A stretch of 64,000 nucleotides of DNA from Tardibacter chloracetimidivorans (GTDB lineage: Bacteria > Pseudomonadota > Alphaproteobacteria > Sphingomonadales > Sphingomonadaceae). Both the position numbers and the translations under genes were made by a program. Each line of letters opens with the position of its first letter. Within the stretch, counting starts at the first letter, position 1. Under the pieces are notes generated by a model, which searched no databases, was not told the DNA's origin, and was given only the letters and a program-made list of their open reading frames with translations. The stretch lies in the NCBI RefSeq assembly GCF_001890385.1, contig NZ_CP018221.1:855501-919500 (forward strand), in the 5' to 3' direction. Positions 54,550 through 63,879 of this stretch are shown here, piece by piece.

Positions 54550-54583
54550 GAAGGGGCCGACGCGGGCACCGGTCGGCCCCTTC
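54550..54583 (-). terminator. Strong hairpin after TonB receptor
   Basis: GAAGGGGCCGAC-10 nt-GTCGGCCCCTTC, perfect 12-bp stem, 5 nt after the receptor stop. Probable intrinsic terminator separating the TonB gene from the alcohol dehydrogenase. Confidence 0.8.
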
Positions 54584-54588
54584 ATCCG

Positions 54589-56949
54589 TCAGAAGGTGAA
54601 GCCGGCCGAGGCGCCGAACGTGCGCGGCTGTCCGGTGATACGGATGGCCTCGTCACCGCCCGACGTGACGCTATTCCAATAATATTTGTTGGTGAGATTT
54701 CGGGCCCAGAGGCTCACCCGCCATCCTTTACTCGATTCAATGCCGATACGCGCGTTGAATGTCGTGTAAGGATCAATCGTATATTTCAGCGGTTTGCCGA
54801 AGTCCGCATATGTCTTCGAATTGTACAGGAGGCCGCCTCCGACAAATCCTTCGAGGTCCGAATTGACGGGCGTGCGATATTCCGCATCAAGCGTGGCCGA
54901 CACCGGCGGTGCGAAGGTAAACGGCGATCCTTTGAAATTTACCGGCGTGCCCGTGTAGTCGAAGCCGGCATAATCGCCGATCTCCGTTTTCACATACGTG
55001 AGCGCGCCGCGCAGCGTAAACCCAACGATCGGCCTAGCTGTAAAGTCGAAGTCGATTCCCTTGACCTTGGAGCTGGGAATATTCTTGATCGTAGCGACTG
55101 TTATAAAGCCGCCAACAGGGACATAGGTGAAGAACTGCTTGTTTTTGTAATCGTAATGGAAGGCCGAGATGTTGGCCTGTAGCTTCCGGTCGAATGCCGA
55201 AAGCTTGGCGCCGATCTCGTACGACGTCAGCTCCTCCTGTTTGAAGCTGTCGGTTTGCGAGGCAAGAAGCGTAAACTGTGCGGGAAATCCACCAGCCTTG
55301 TAACCGCGGCTTACCAGGGCGTAGACCAGGGTGTCGGGGGTAGGTTTGTAGTTGACGCCAGCGCGCCAGGAATAATTGTCTTCGGTTTGGCGGAGGCCGA
55401 CGACCACCGGCAGATAGTCCGGGTTGGGACCGACGTCGTTCGCCACTATGCAACCGCCAGGAGCATATGCACCGGCCGGCGCAGGCGGCAGACCGGCCGA
55501 GCTACGAAACAGATTGGCGATGAACTCGCCGGTGCCGGCAAGGAAGCCGTTCCCGCCGTCATAGGTACATCCGGAGACCGACTGCTTCGTCCTGGTATAG
55601 CGCAAACCGCCCGTGAGCGTCAGCCGCGGCAAAATCTCAAAATCAAGGTTGCCAAACACACCGAATGTCTTGTTCTTGAACTTGTAGTCGATCACATTCG
55701 TCGTGCCAGGCGCCAGGCCGGAATAGCCTTGATAGATGTTGTCCTGACGATCGGTGATATCGTCGTGCTGATAATTGGCGCCGAAAATGAAGTTGATGCC
55801 CGCCGAAGGGAATTTACCGCTTAACCGGACTTCCTGATTGAAGACGCTGAGCTTCGCGCTTGCAGTGCCGGTGATCTGCGAAACCGCCGAACCGTCCAAG
55901 TCTCTGGGAGAAGCGAAATTGGTATCGACATAGTCGGTAAGCGACGTGAAAGTCAGATCGTCCGTGAGCTCATAATCTGCTCGCAAAACGCCTTGGAGCG
56001 TCCGATTGCGGGCATGGGTGTCGAAGCCCAGGTCGAAATCCGAATAGCGATTGTTTTTTGCCGGGATGCGGCTCTGATACGTATTGAGAAGCGGTGGCTC
56101 GCCACCTGGAACCGCGATCGTGAGGTATGCGATCTGGCCTTGCTGCACTTCGCCATGATCGTAGTTGGCATTGAGATTGACGGCTACCGTGAGCCGGTCG
56201 GTTGGCGTCCAATCGAGCAGCAGCCGCGCGGCCCCCTTGTTCTGGTCGCCGTTTTTCTGTCTGTTGAGGTAGTAGCCCCTCTGCCACGCACCGAACTGTG
56301 TCGTGCTCGCCGCGACACGAGCGCGGAGCGTGTCCGACAGCGGCCCGCTGACGTAACCCTCGAGCATCACTTGACCAAAGTGGTTCACTTCGGTGCTGAA
56401 GCCGGCCTTCAGGGTGCTGGTCGGCTTCGCGGCGATGATATTGATGGAGCCGCCAGTCGCGTTTTGCCCGAACAGGGTGCCCTGCGGGCCCTTCAAAACC
56501 TCTACTCGCTCGACGTCGAGAAAAATGCCTCCTGTCATGACCGAGAAGGGCAGAGCGCCCTGGTCGACGTAGACGCTCACCGCCGGGGCGGCCGATGCCT
56601 GGCTTGCATTGAAGTTCACACCTCGTAGCGAGTAGACCGGAAAGCCGTTTGAGGTGGTCGTCGCCGAGAAACCGGGGACGATGTTGGCGAGCTGCCCCAC
56701 ATCCACAACGCCGGCCGTCTTCAGTTGATCGCCGGTAGCCGCTGCGATCGTGATGCCCACGTCGGTCAGGCGCTGAGAGCGCTTCTGGGCTGTGACGATG
56801 ATCTCGCCTTCTGCAGGGCCGCTTTCTGCTGCTTGGGCAGATTCGTCAGCGGGGGCAGATTGGGCAAAAGCGGGTGCCGCGATCAGGCTGGACCCGCAAA
56901 GCAATATAGCTACCGAGGCCTTTGAAGCCTTATTGTTTAGATTGAGCAT
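54589..56949 (-). CDS. TonB-dependent receptor
   Basis: 786-aa outer-membrane receptor. Signal peptide 1-29 (MLNLNNKASKASVAILLCG...AFA), TonB-box-like GEIIVTAQKRSQR, plug with VYSLRGVNFN and VEVLKGPQGTLFGQNATGG, and a beta-barrel ending in FGASAGFTF. ATG 56949 after GGGGAGGAAG. It shares long stretches with the receptor at 22971, so the two are paralogues. Dyad C lies 110 bp upstream with -10-like TATCAT. Confidence 0.95.
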   Translation of the reverse strand: MLNLNNKASKASVAILLCGSSLIAAPAFAQSAPADESAQAAESGPAEGEIIVTAQKRSQRLTDVGITIAAATGDQLKTAGVVDVGQLANIVPGFSATTTSNGFPVYSLRGVNFNASQASAAPAVSVYVDQGALPFSVMTGGIFLDVERVEVLKGPQGTLFGQNATGGSINIIAAKPTSTLKAGFSTEVNHFGQVMLEGYVSGPLSDTLRARVAASTTQFGAWQRGYYLNRQKNGDQNKGAARLLLDWTPTDRLTVAVNLNANYDHGEVQQGQIAYLTIAVPGGEPPLLNTYQSRIPAKNNRYSDFDLGFDTHARNRTLQGVLRADYELTDDLTFTSLTDYVDTNFASPRDLDGSAVSQITGTASAKLSVFNQEVRLSGKFPSAGINFIFGANYQHDDITDRQDNIYQGYSGLAPGTTNVIDYKFKNKTFGVFGNLDFEILPRLTLTGGLRYTRTKQSVSGCTYDGGNGFLAGTGEFIANLFRSSAGLPPAPAGAYAPGGCIVANDVGPNPDYLPVVVGLRQTEDNYSWRAGVNYKPTPDTLVYALVSRGYKAGGFPAQFTLLASQTDSFKQEELTSYEIGAKLSAFDRKLQANISAFHYDYKNKQFFTYVPVGGFITVATIKNIPSSKVKGIDFDFTARPIVGFTLRGALTYVKTEIGDYAGFDYTGTPVNFKGSPFTFAPPVSATLDAEYRTPVNSDLEGFVGGGLLYNSKTYADFGKPLKYTIDPYTTFNARIGIESSKGWRVSLWARNLTNKYYWNSVTSGGDEAIRITGQPRTFGASAGFTF

Positions 56950-57275
56950 CTTCCTCCCCTTTGGTCCAATCATGTTCTCATTTCCGTCGCCCTAACGTTC
57001 TCTGAACGCCAGCCCTCCGAGATATCAAATATGATAGAGCCGGGACCGTAGCGGAGATGTCCCACTCCCTTGGGACTAGGAATCGCTCCGCAATTGCGAA
57101 AAATATCAGCCTTCCGCTTATCTCGTCAGGTCCAGCCGGCCGGCGGCGGAGGGGGGCCCATAGCTCCTGCATCAGACGGCGGAAACGCCATCATGCTCGG
57201 AGGGCGGTGACAGCCGGTTTCCACCTCCGAGCCAAGTCGGGGGCTTTTCCATTGAGCAGCGGCGACAGACGATCG
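56950..57275. other. Divergent intergenic region between TonB receptor and PQQ dehydrogenase
   Basis: 326 bp with no gene; the frame of the PQQ dehydrogenase extends into it, but the sequence before residue 74 looks non-coding. It contains dyad C, which may control both directions. Confidence 0.6.
57059..57076 (-). promoter_or_regulatory. 18-bp dyad site C, between TonB receptor and PQQ dehydrogenase
   Basis: Perfect arms, read towards the receptor GTCCC-AAGGGAGT-GGGAC, then AT, 22 bp and TATCAT (57031-57036). Towards the PQQ dehydrogenase an AAAAAT stands about 22 bp away. 110 bp from the receptor ATG. Confidence 0.7.
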
Positions 57276-59636
57276 ATGATATTGCGTGCCAGCGCGGTCG
57301 CCCTAGCCGCATTCGGTTTGATCCAGCTCGCCGGCGGCATCTGGTTGCTGGACCTTGGCGGGACTGCCTATTATGTCGTGGCTGGCATCGCCCTCGTCGG
57401 TTGCGCCTTCTGCCTGTGGCGCCATCGGACGGTGGGTCTCGCGATATATGCGGTGTATTTCGCCGCTAGTGTCGCCTGGGCCTTTGCTGAGACGGGCGGC
57501 GAGCCGTGGTCGCTCTTGCCCCGGCTCATGTTACCGGCCTTAATCGGAATGTGGCTATGCACACCGATGATAACTCGGTCGCTTGCATCAGCGCCCGGGC
57601 GCGGACGCGTGTCGGTGGGAGCGCTTGTTGCGCTCAATCTGATCGCGCTGCCGCTGGGTTCGTTTGTCCACCGTTTGCAGCCTCAAACGACGGATCCGAT
57701 CTTTCAGGCCGGTGTCCAGCCGACATTTCCCGCAAGGGTTTCGACCCGGACAATGGGAGACGTCGCCGGCAGCTGGTCCTCCTATGGGCGGGATATCCAG
57801 AACAGCCGCTTCAGTCCGCTCGCGCAGCTGAACGCGGATAGCGTCGATAAGCTGGAGGTCGCCTGGACGTATCGAGCCGGTCTACCCCCTGCAGGCGTCT
57901 TGGGGAGCATCGAAGCCACACCGTTGAAGATCGGAAATCTGCTTTATTTCTGTACCGGTTACAACGACGTCGTCGCATTGGATGCTGAAACGGGTCGTCA
58001 ACGCTGGCGGTACAACGCCCGTACCCCCCGCTCGATCCCTCTGCAGCAGTGTCGAGGTGTTTCCTATTTCCGTAAAACCACGCCTTCGGGTGAATGCCCG
58101 GCCCGTATAATCACGGCAACAGTGGATGCCAGGCTCGTTGCGCTGGACGCCATTTCGGGAAAACCCTGCGAGACCTTCGGCGATCACGGGGTTGTCTCCC
58201 TGCTCCGAGGACTAGGGCCCAAGGCACTTGGAGAGTTCGTGGTGACCTCCCCTCCGTTGATCGTCGGTGACAAGATCGTCACGGGGGGCAAGGTCATCGA
58301 CAACGTATATTGGGGCGCCCCATCCGGCGTGATCCGCGCCTTTGACGCCATAACCGGCAAGTTCGCCTGGGCTTTCGACGTCGGGCGCTTGGACCGCCGC
58401 TCTGAGCCTTCGGGCCAGGATACCTACACGCCGTCCACTCCGAATAGTTGGGTGCCGCTGAGCGCCGATGAGAAGCTCGGTTTGGTCTATGCCGCGCTGG
58501 CAAATCCGGCTGGGGCCGACATGTACGGTGGCATGCGACGCCCCTTCGACGATGCATTTGGCAGCTCGGTCGTCGCTCTCGACATCCGAACCGGGGCGCT
58601 GCGATGGAAATTCCAGACGGTCCACCATGATCTTTGGGACTATGATTTAGCGTCACCCCCCACCCTGGTCGATATCCCGTTCGCAAGCGGGCTGCGGCAC
58701 GCTCTGGTGCAACCAACGAAGCGAGGCGAGATATTTGTCCTCGACCGGCTTACCGGCAAGCCGATCTTCGAAATCGTCGAGCGCCGGGCACCCTCGGGAC
58801 GACCCGCGCCTGGCGACTGGCACGCGCGAACCCAGCCCTTTTCGCCACGCCTCCCATCGCTTCAAGGGAGCGACTTTCGTGAAACCGATATGTGGGGCCT
58901 GTCCCCGATCGACCAGCTTTGGTGCCGGATTGCTTTCCGCCGGGTACGATATGACGGCATCTTCACGCCCCCGGGTTTGACCGAAAGTCTGGAGTATCCG
59001 GGCTATGCCGGGGGGACGAGCTGGGGCGGAGCCAGCGTTGACCTCGATCACATGGTTCTGTTCGTAAGCGCCAATCATATCGGGTTGCGGACAAGGCTCC
59101 TGACGCGTGAGGAGGCGAAGACCCATAAGATCGAAGTGGCGAAGGGTGAATTGGGCCGCTACCTGCCGCAGGGGAACACGCCCTACGCTGTCGAGCAGCG
59201 TCCGTTTTTGTCGCCGCTCGGGGTGCCGTGTAACCGTCCCCCCTACAATACCTACGCCGCGATTGATCTGAGAAGCGGCCGCCTGCTGTGGCACCGCCCG
59301 CTAGGGACAGCCCGCGACAGCGGTCCCTTTGGCATCCCGTCGATGCTGCCCCTGGACATGGGCCCGCCTGCGCAAGGCGGAGCAATCGCGACGCGCGGAG
59401 GGTTGTTGTTTGTCGCAGCAACGCAGGAACGTGCCATCAGAGCGCTGGACGCGCGCACCGGCCGGGAGCTGTGGAAGAGGCGACTGCCCGCGGGAGGCCA
59501 GGCAACACCGGCTACCTATTGGTCGGAGCAAAGCGGTCGCCAGTTCGTGGTGATCGCCGCCTCGGGCAATCTCGGCCTCCAAACCAAACCGGGAGACTTT
59601 CTGGTGGCCTTTGCGCTGCCAAAAGGCAAACAGTGA
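57276..59636 (+). CDS. Membrane-bound PQQ-dependent dehydrogenase (glucose/quinate type)
   Basis: 786-aa quinoprotein. The N-terminus has four to five membrane helices (ALAAFGLIQLAGGIWLLDLGG, YYVVAGIALVGCAFCLW, AVYFAASVAWAF and LPALIGMWLC), then a periplasmic beta-propeller with tryptophan-docking repeats such as ALDAETGRQRWRYN, DIRTGALRWKFQ, and ALDARTGRELWKRRLPAGGQATP. The ATG at 57276 is chosen as the first Met before the first membrane helix; the open frame starts at 57057. It needs PQQ; no pqq genes are in the window. It probably oxidises an alcohol or polyol and feeds ubiquinone. It is convergent with the next SDR, 8 nt away. Confidence 0.9.
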   Translation: MILRASAVALAAFGLIQLAGGIWLLDLGGTAYYVVAGIALVGCAFCLWRHRTVGLAIYAVYFAASVAWAFAETGGEPWSLLPRLMLPALIGMWLCTPMITRSLASAPGRGRVSVGALVALNLIALPLGSFVHRLQPQTTDPIFQAGVQPTFPARVSTRTMGDVAGSWSSYGRDIQNSRFSPLAQLNADSVDKLEVAWTYRAGLPPAGVLGSIEATPLKIGNLLYFCTGYNDVVALDAETGRQRWRYNARTPRSIPLQQCRGVSYFRKTTPSGECPARIITATVDARLVALDAISGKPCETFGDHGVVSLLRGLGPKALGEFVVTSPPLIVGDKIVTGGKVIDNVYWGAPSGVIRAFDAITGKFAWAFDVGRLDRRSEPSGQDTYTPSTPNSWVPLSADEKLGLVYAALANPAGADMYGGMRRPFDDAFGSSVVALDIRTGALRWKFQTVHHDLWDYDLASPPTLVDIPFASGLRHALVQPTKRGEIFVLDRLTGKPIFEIVERRAPSGRPAPGDWHARTQPFSPRLPSLQGSDFRETDMWGLSPIDQLWCRIAFRRVRYDGIFTPPGLTESLEYPGYAGGTSWGGASVDLDHMVLFVSANHIGLRTRLLTREEAKTHKIEVAKGELGRYLPQGNTPYAVEQRPFLSPLGVPCNRPPYNTYAAIDLRSGRLLWHRPLGTARDSGPFGIPSMLPLDMGPPAQGGAIATRGGLLFVAATQERAIRALDARTGRELWKRRLPAGGQATPATYWSEQSGRQFVVIAASGNLGLQTKPGDFLVAFALPKGKQ

Positions 59637-59644
59637 AAAAGGGC

Positions 59645-60406
59645 TTATTTGGGGGACATTCGGATCGCACCATCGAGCCGGATCGTCTCCCCGTTCAACA
59701 TGGGGTTGGCGACGATACTCTCGACCAGTTGCGCATACTCCTCGGGATGACCGAGGCGGCTTGGGTGCGGCACCTGCTTACCGAGGCTGTCCTGGGCGGC
59801 GGTCGGCAATCCCATCAGCATCGGTGTCAGGAAGAGCCCAGGCGCGATCGTTACGACCCTGATGCGATGCTGTGCCAAATCGCGTGCGAGCGGCAGTGTC
59901 AGGCCGACGATGCCTGCCTTCGATGCGGCGTAGGCAACCTGCCCGATCTGCCCATCGAAAGCTGCCACTGATGCGGTATTGACGACTACGCCCCTCTCCT
60001 CACCGATGAGGTCGGCCGCACGGAGGCGAGCCGCAAATTGGGCGATCACGTTGAAGGAGCCAACCAGATTTATATCGATGGTCCGCCGAAACGCCTCGAG
60101 CGGATGCGGCTGACCGTCGCGTCCGACCGTCTTGATAGCCGGGGCGACACCTGCACAGTTGATCAGGAGCCGGGCAACGCCGTGGGCCGATTCTGCGGCA
60201 AGGAGGCCGGCCGCGACGCTTTTCTCGTCCGTCACATCGACCCCGAAAAAAGCGCCGCCAATCTCGGCCGCGTGAGCCACGCCGGCTTCCTCGTTCAGAT
60301 CGAACACCGCGATCTTGGCGCCCCGTTCTGCGAGCACTCGCGCGGTGGCCCCGCCCAAGCCGGATGCGCCGCCGGTAACAACAGCGGCAAGGCCGTCAAT
60401 CTTCAT
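59645..60406 (-). CDS. SDR oxidoreductase (HSD17B10/3-hydroxyacyl-CoA dehydrogenase type 2-like)
   Basis: 253-aa SDR similar to HSD10: VVTGGASGLGGATARVLAERGAKIAVFDLN, INCAGVAPA, NTASVAAFDGQIGQVAYAASKAG, and the NGETIRLDGAIRM end. ATG 60406 with GGAGCACGAG. It follows the thiolase by 100 nt. Together they make the last two steps of a beta-oxidation round, 3-hydroxyacyl-CoA dehydrogenation then thiolysis. Confidence 0.92.
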   Translation of the reverse strand: MKIDGLAAVVTGGASGLGGATARVLAERGAKIAVFDLNEEAGVAHAAEIGGAFFGVDVTDEKSVAAGLLAAESAHGVARLLINCAGVAPAIKTVGRDGQPHPLEAFRRTIDINLVGSFNVIAQFAARLRAADLIGEERGVVVNTASVAAFDGQIGQVAYAASKAGIVGLTLPLARDLAQHRIRVVTIAPGLFLTPMLMGLPTAAQDSLGKQVPHPSRLGHPEEYAQLVESIVANPMLNGETIRLDGAIRMSPK

Positions 60407-60506
60407 CTCGTGCTCCGTTGATCGCGGTTCTTGTGTAGGGTTCGGGGCTTGGTTGAGGCGACCTGAGGCGCCCACGAGGAGGGCCGCCGCCTCCCATTCC
60501 GCGACA

Positions 60507-61691
60507 TCACATCAACTCAAGAGCAACAGCCGTTGCTTCTCCCCCGCCGATGCACAATGAGGCGACGCCTTTGCTCAGGCCCCGCTCTTGTAGCGCAGCG
60601 ATCAGTGTCGCGATAATCCTGGCACCTGACGCACCGATCGGATGGCCGAGCGCGCACGCGCCGCCATTCACGTTCATTTTTTCATGGGCGATGCCAAGCT
60701 CGTGCATGGCTACCATGGTCACGACAGCGAACGCCTCGTTCACTTCGAACAGATCGACGTCGGACAATTCCCAACCCGCCTTGGCGAGCAGCTTTTGTAT
60801 TGCCGGAACCGGTGCGGTAGCAAAGCGGGCCGGCGCGTGGGCATGCGCCGCCTTGGCAACGAGCCGAGCGACTGGCGAGACACCCAGCCTATCTGCGACG
60901 CTTGCCCGAGTGAGGACGAGGGCCGCCGCACCGTCCGATATCGAAGACGCATTGGCCGCTGTGATTGTGCCGTCACGGGCGAACGCAGGCTTGAGCGTGG
61001 GAATCTTCGCCAGATCAGCCTTTCCCGGCTGCTCATCCTGATTGACGACAACGTCGCCAGCACGGCCGCTTACCACAACGTCAACAATTTCGCGGGCGAA
61101 CGCTCCGGACTCGATAGCCCTTTGGGCCCGCAGGAGGCTCTCTACTGCGAAAGCGTCCTGTGCGGCGCGGCCGATCTGATACTCTTGAGCGATATCCTCG
61201 GCAAAGGATCCCATGAGCTTTCCAGGCTCGTAGGCGTCCTCAAGGCCGTCAAGAAACATTGAATCCTTCACGGCATCATGGCCGATGCGTGCACCCGAAC
61301 GATGTTTCGAGAGCAGGTAGGGAGCGCCGGACATGCTCTCCATGCCTCCTGCCACGATTACATCGGCCGCCTCCGCGCGAAGCACGTCGGCGGCAAGCAT
61401 CGCAGCTTGCATCCCCGACCCACACATTTTGTTGATCGTCGTGGCTTCCACCGAGTGAGGCAAGCCTGCACTCAGCGCAGCTTGGCGGGCGGGAGCTTGG
61501 CCCAGTCCGGCGGGGAGCACGCACCCCATGACGATCTGATCCACGGCGTCGGGCGAAATGCCCGCTCGACCCAAAGCGCCCTTCACAGCGGCGGCGCCAA
61601 GATCGGTCGACTTCATGCTGGACAGACTTCCTTGGAAGCCACCCATAGCGGTTCTAGCATAGGCGACCACCACGATGGGATCGTCCACCAT
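60507..61691 (-). CDS. Acetyl-CoA acyltransferase (thiolase)
   Basis: 394-aa thiolase. Nucleophile Cys90 in TTINKMCGSG, NEAFA, then GGACALGHPIGASGA and CIGGGEATA with the catalytic His and second Cys. ATG 61691 has GGGAG 9 nt upstream; a longer open frame runs into the crotonase gene antisense and is an artefact. It is preceded by crotonase copy 2 and followed by the HSD10-like SDR, giving a beta-oxidation unit. Confidence 0.95.
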   Translation of the reverse strand: MVDDPIVVVAYARTAMGGFQGSLSSMKSTDLGAAAVKGALGRAGISPDAVDQIVMGCVLPAGLGQAPARQAALSAGLPHSVEATTINKMCGSGMQAAMLAADVLRAEAADVIVAGGMESMSGAPYLLSKHRSGARIGHDAVKDSMFLDGLEDAYEPGKLMGSFAEDIAQEYQIGRAAQDAFAVESLLRAQRAIESGAFAREIVDVVVSGRAGDVVVNQDEQPGKADLAKIPTLKPAFARDGTITAANASSISDGAAALVLTRASVADRLGVSPVARLVAKAAHAHAPARFATAPVPAIQKLLAKAGWELSDVDLFEVNEAFAVVTMVAMHELGIAHEKMNVNGGACALGHPIGASGARIIATLIAALQERGLSKGVASLCIGGGEATAVALELM

Positions 61692-61737
61692 TCGTCCAAA
61701 CTCCCTGTTTTTCTGGCTGTGACCGTTGGCAATGTCG

Positions 61738-61759
61738 GGGCCGGCGGAGGTGCCGGCCC
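61738..61759 (-). terminator. Hairpin after crotonase copy 2
   Basis: Same 8-bp stem as 37445-37466. It lies 46 nt before the thiolase start, so read-through must occur if the genes share a transcript. Confidence 0.5.
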
Positions 61760-61765
61760 GGATGC

Positions 61766-62605
61766 CTACTTCCTGACGGATTCGCGTGCCTGGAGGGGCT
61801 GCAGCTGGCGATAGTCTTCCTTGCCCTCGTTGGACTTGTCCCAGACCATCCAGCCGCGGTCCATGTGCGAGAGGGCCTGCAACGCCATGCCGTAGCCGAC
61901 GCCGACCTGGTCGTTGAACAGCTGCTTCCAGCGGTCCACGAAGCACTGGCGCGTGTAGCGCAGCGTCAGATCCGAATAGGTCGCCATCTGGTGCGCCAGC
62001 TCGAGCGCGCGCGGCATCAGGTCCTGCGGCTCGAGCACCTCGTTCACCACCCCCAGACGCAGTGCTTCCCACGCGTCGATCTTCTGGCCCGTCAGGAGGA
62101 AGTACTTGCCCCGGTTGGTCCCCAGCAGCTCCTGCCACAGGATGTGGACGCCGTCTCCAGGCACTTCGCCCGCGGTGAAATGCCCTTCGTCGGCATAGCT
62201 CGCCGTCGTCGACGCCAGGTTGATGTCGCCCAGCACCATGAGCTCGCCATGGATCAGCGCAGGACCGTTGCACGCGTTGATGACAGGCGCCTCGATTTCG
62301 AACTGCCGCCGGAACATCATCTTTTCGCCCCATGACGGCACGTCGAAGTTGCTCGGCGTCGCAATCGGCTTGCCCCACTCCCCGTGCCGGTCGATGAACA
62401 CGTCCCCCGTCCCGGTGAACACCACCACCCGGTTGCCGCGGTCCATGCCGATGTCCGTGAACGCAGGCGCCCACTCCGCATGATGCGTGCCGCTATAAAG
62501 CACCGGGCCGCCGTTGCTGTGATAGCGAACGACCAGAACACCGTCGTCCGATCGCTCGAACGCAAGCGTCTCATACTTGTCGAAATAATCAGGCCGTCCA
62601 CTCAT
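61766..62605 (-). CDS. Crotonase-family hydrolase, 6-oxocamphor-hydrolase-like (copy 2)
   Basis: Translation identical to the 279-aa protein at 37473-38312, with the same His119, His142 and Asp151 positions and the same ribosome site. Here it is 42 nt after an alpha/beta hydrolase and upstream of a thiolase, under dyad D. The exact identity points to recent duplication or gene conversion, with selection for dosage or for expression in both operons. Confidence 0.85.
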   Translation of the reverse strand: MSGRPDYFDKYETLAFERSDDGVLVVRYHSNGGPVLYSGTHHAEWAPAFTDIGMDRGNRVVVFTGTGDVFIDRHGEWGKPIATPSNFDVPSWGEKMMFRRQFEIEAPVINACNGPALIHGELMVLGDINLASTTASYADEGHFTAGEVPGDGVHILWQELLGTNRGKYFLLTGQKIDAWEALRLGVVNEVLEPQDLMPRALELAHQMATYSDLTLRYTRQCFVDRWKQLFNDQVGVGYGMALQALSHMDRGWMVWDKSNEGKEDYRQLQPLQARESVRK

Positions 62606-62647
62606 CTAAACTCTCCATTCTTTAAACATACATTCGAAAGGCGCCGG

Positions 62648-63814
62648 TCAGCGGCCGGCAAGACCGCGCTCGCTGAGCCAGGCTCGGGTGAGGTCGGTGG
62701 CTTTTGCTAGCAGCTCCGGCTGCCCCTTATAATAGTGGGTCGCCCCCTCCATCAGCTCGTAGCGCTTATCCGGCGAGACCGCTGCGTCGAAGACTTCCCG
62801 GCAATGCGGCTGCGGAACGGCATCATCGGCCGAGTTTTCGATGAACAGGAGCGGCGCCCTGATCACCGAAGCGCACGCCACTCCGTCCCCTTGGGTATCG
62901 TCGATCGACCATTGGGAGAGCCAGGCACGCAATGTGGAGAAGCGCGCGAGCCCCACAGGCCCACTGTTGACGGTCTCCGGGTTACCCAGGTAGCACCAGC
63001 CCGGCGGCCTATCATTGGGGTCGAGCGCGGGATCGAGGAACCGCGGGTCGGCGAGCGTCCGGTGAGTTACGAACCCGCGTTCCACTTCCGCGCCGCCCCG
63101 GCGCCTCAGCTCTTCGAGCGTATCCTTGACCCAACCGGTGATGCGCCTGACGCGCGCCAGCTGAGCCTCGCGATATCGCTTGATGAAGGCGGGATCGAAC
63201 GGCGGCTTGATGTTGTAGATGTCAAGGTCGGGATCGCGGTCGTCCGGGTTCAGTTCGTCCCGTACCGAAGGGTCGATTATGTCCAGCAGCAAGCGGGCGC
63301 GAGAGATATGTGCCGCCTGAAATATGACGGCGTCGGCGGGAATGAGATCAGCTCCGACGATGTCGACCGGGTCGCCCGCGGGTGTGTGTGTTATGGTCGG
63401 TCGCTCTGCCTGTGCTTGATAGAAGAGCGACAGCGATCCTCCTCCGCTCCAGCCGACCAGGACGATGTGCTCATAGCCCCAGACGGATTTCGCGTGCCGA
63501 ATGTAGGCGCCGAGATCGAGCAGCACCTTCTCGAGTATCGCGGCCGTATCGTTGCGGGCGTAGCGACTGCCGGCGCATAGGACATGCGCGCCTCTACGAA
63601 CTGCCTCTCGAGGGACGGGCAGGAGCTGCAGCGTGGAGGCGGGATGCATGTAGATCTGGAGCGTCTTGGAAGCCACACCGCGGGGGCGGAACAGAATGCC
63701 CTCGAGATTGACCGCACCCTGGTTGCCGGCAAATCCGTAGACCTCCGTGAAAGCGATCGACTCTTGATAGGAGATGCTAACCCATTCCGAGTCCACTTCA
63801 AACGCGTCCTGCAT
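62648..63814 (-). CDS. Alpha/beta hydrolase
   Basis: 388-aa hydrolase with the nucleophile elbow VGWSGGGSLSLF and a C-terminal His in EGATHYYKGQPE; an acid residue is likely in ENSADDAVP. ATG 63814 is used; TTG 63817 is adjacent. The family includes esterases and C-C hydrolases. First gene of the hydrolase, crotonase copy 2, thiolase and SDR operon. Dyad D lies 66 bp upstream. Confidence 0.85.
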   Translation of the reverse strand: MQDAFEVDSEWVSISYQESIAFTEVYGFAGNQGAVNLEGILFRPRGVASKTLQIYMHPASTLQLLPVPREAVRRGAHVLCAGSRYARNDTAAILEKVLLDLGAYIRHAKSVWGYEHIVLVGWSGGGSLSLFYQAQAERPTITHTPAGDPVDIVGADLIPADAVIFQAAHISRARLLLDIIDPSVRDELNPDDRDPDLDIYNIKPPFDPAFIKRYREAQLARVRRITGWVKDTLEELRRRGGAEVERGFVTHRTLADPRFLDPALDPNDRPPGWCYLGNPETVNSGPVGLARFSTLRAWLSQWSIDDTQGDGVACASVIRAPLLFIENSADDAVPQPHCREVFDAAVSPDKRYELMEGATHYYKGQPELLAKATDLTRAWLSERGLAGR

Positions 63815-63879
63815 CAACGTCTCTCTGGTAAATGACCCAAGGAAGGACTATGCTGATAGCATCAGGCCACGGCGGCGAT

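Larger units (their letters stand above)
61734..62629. repeat. 896-bp direct repeat, copy 2
   Basis: Second copy of 37441-38336 in the same orientation. It contains the crotonase gene, ribosome site and 3' hairpin. Here it is inserted between an alpha/beta hydrolase gene and a thiolase gene, again inside an operon. Confidence 0.95.

Noticed and set aside
60507..62474. 655-codon open frame joining the thiolase to upstream sequence
   Set aside because: The upstream 260 codons read the crotonase gene in another frame; the same artefact appears at copy 1. The thiolase starts at 61691.
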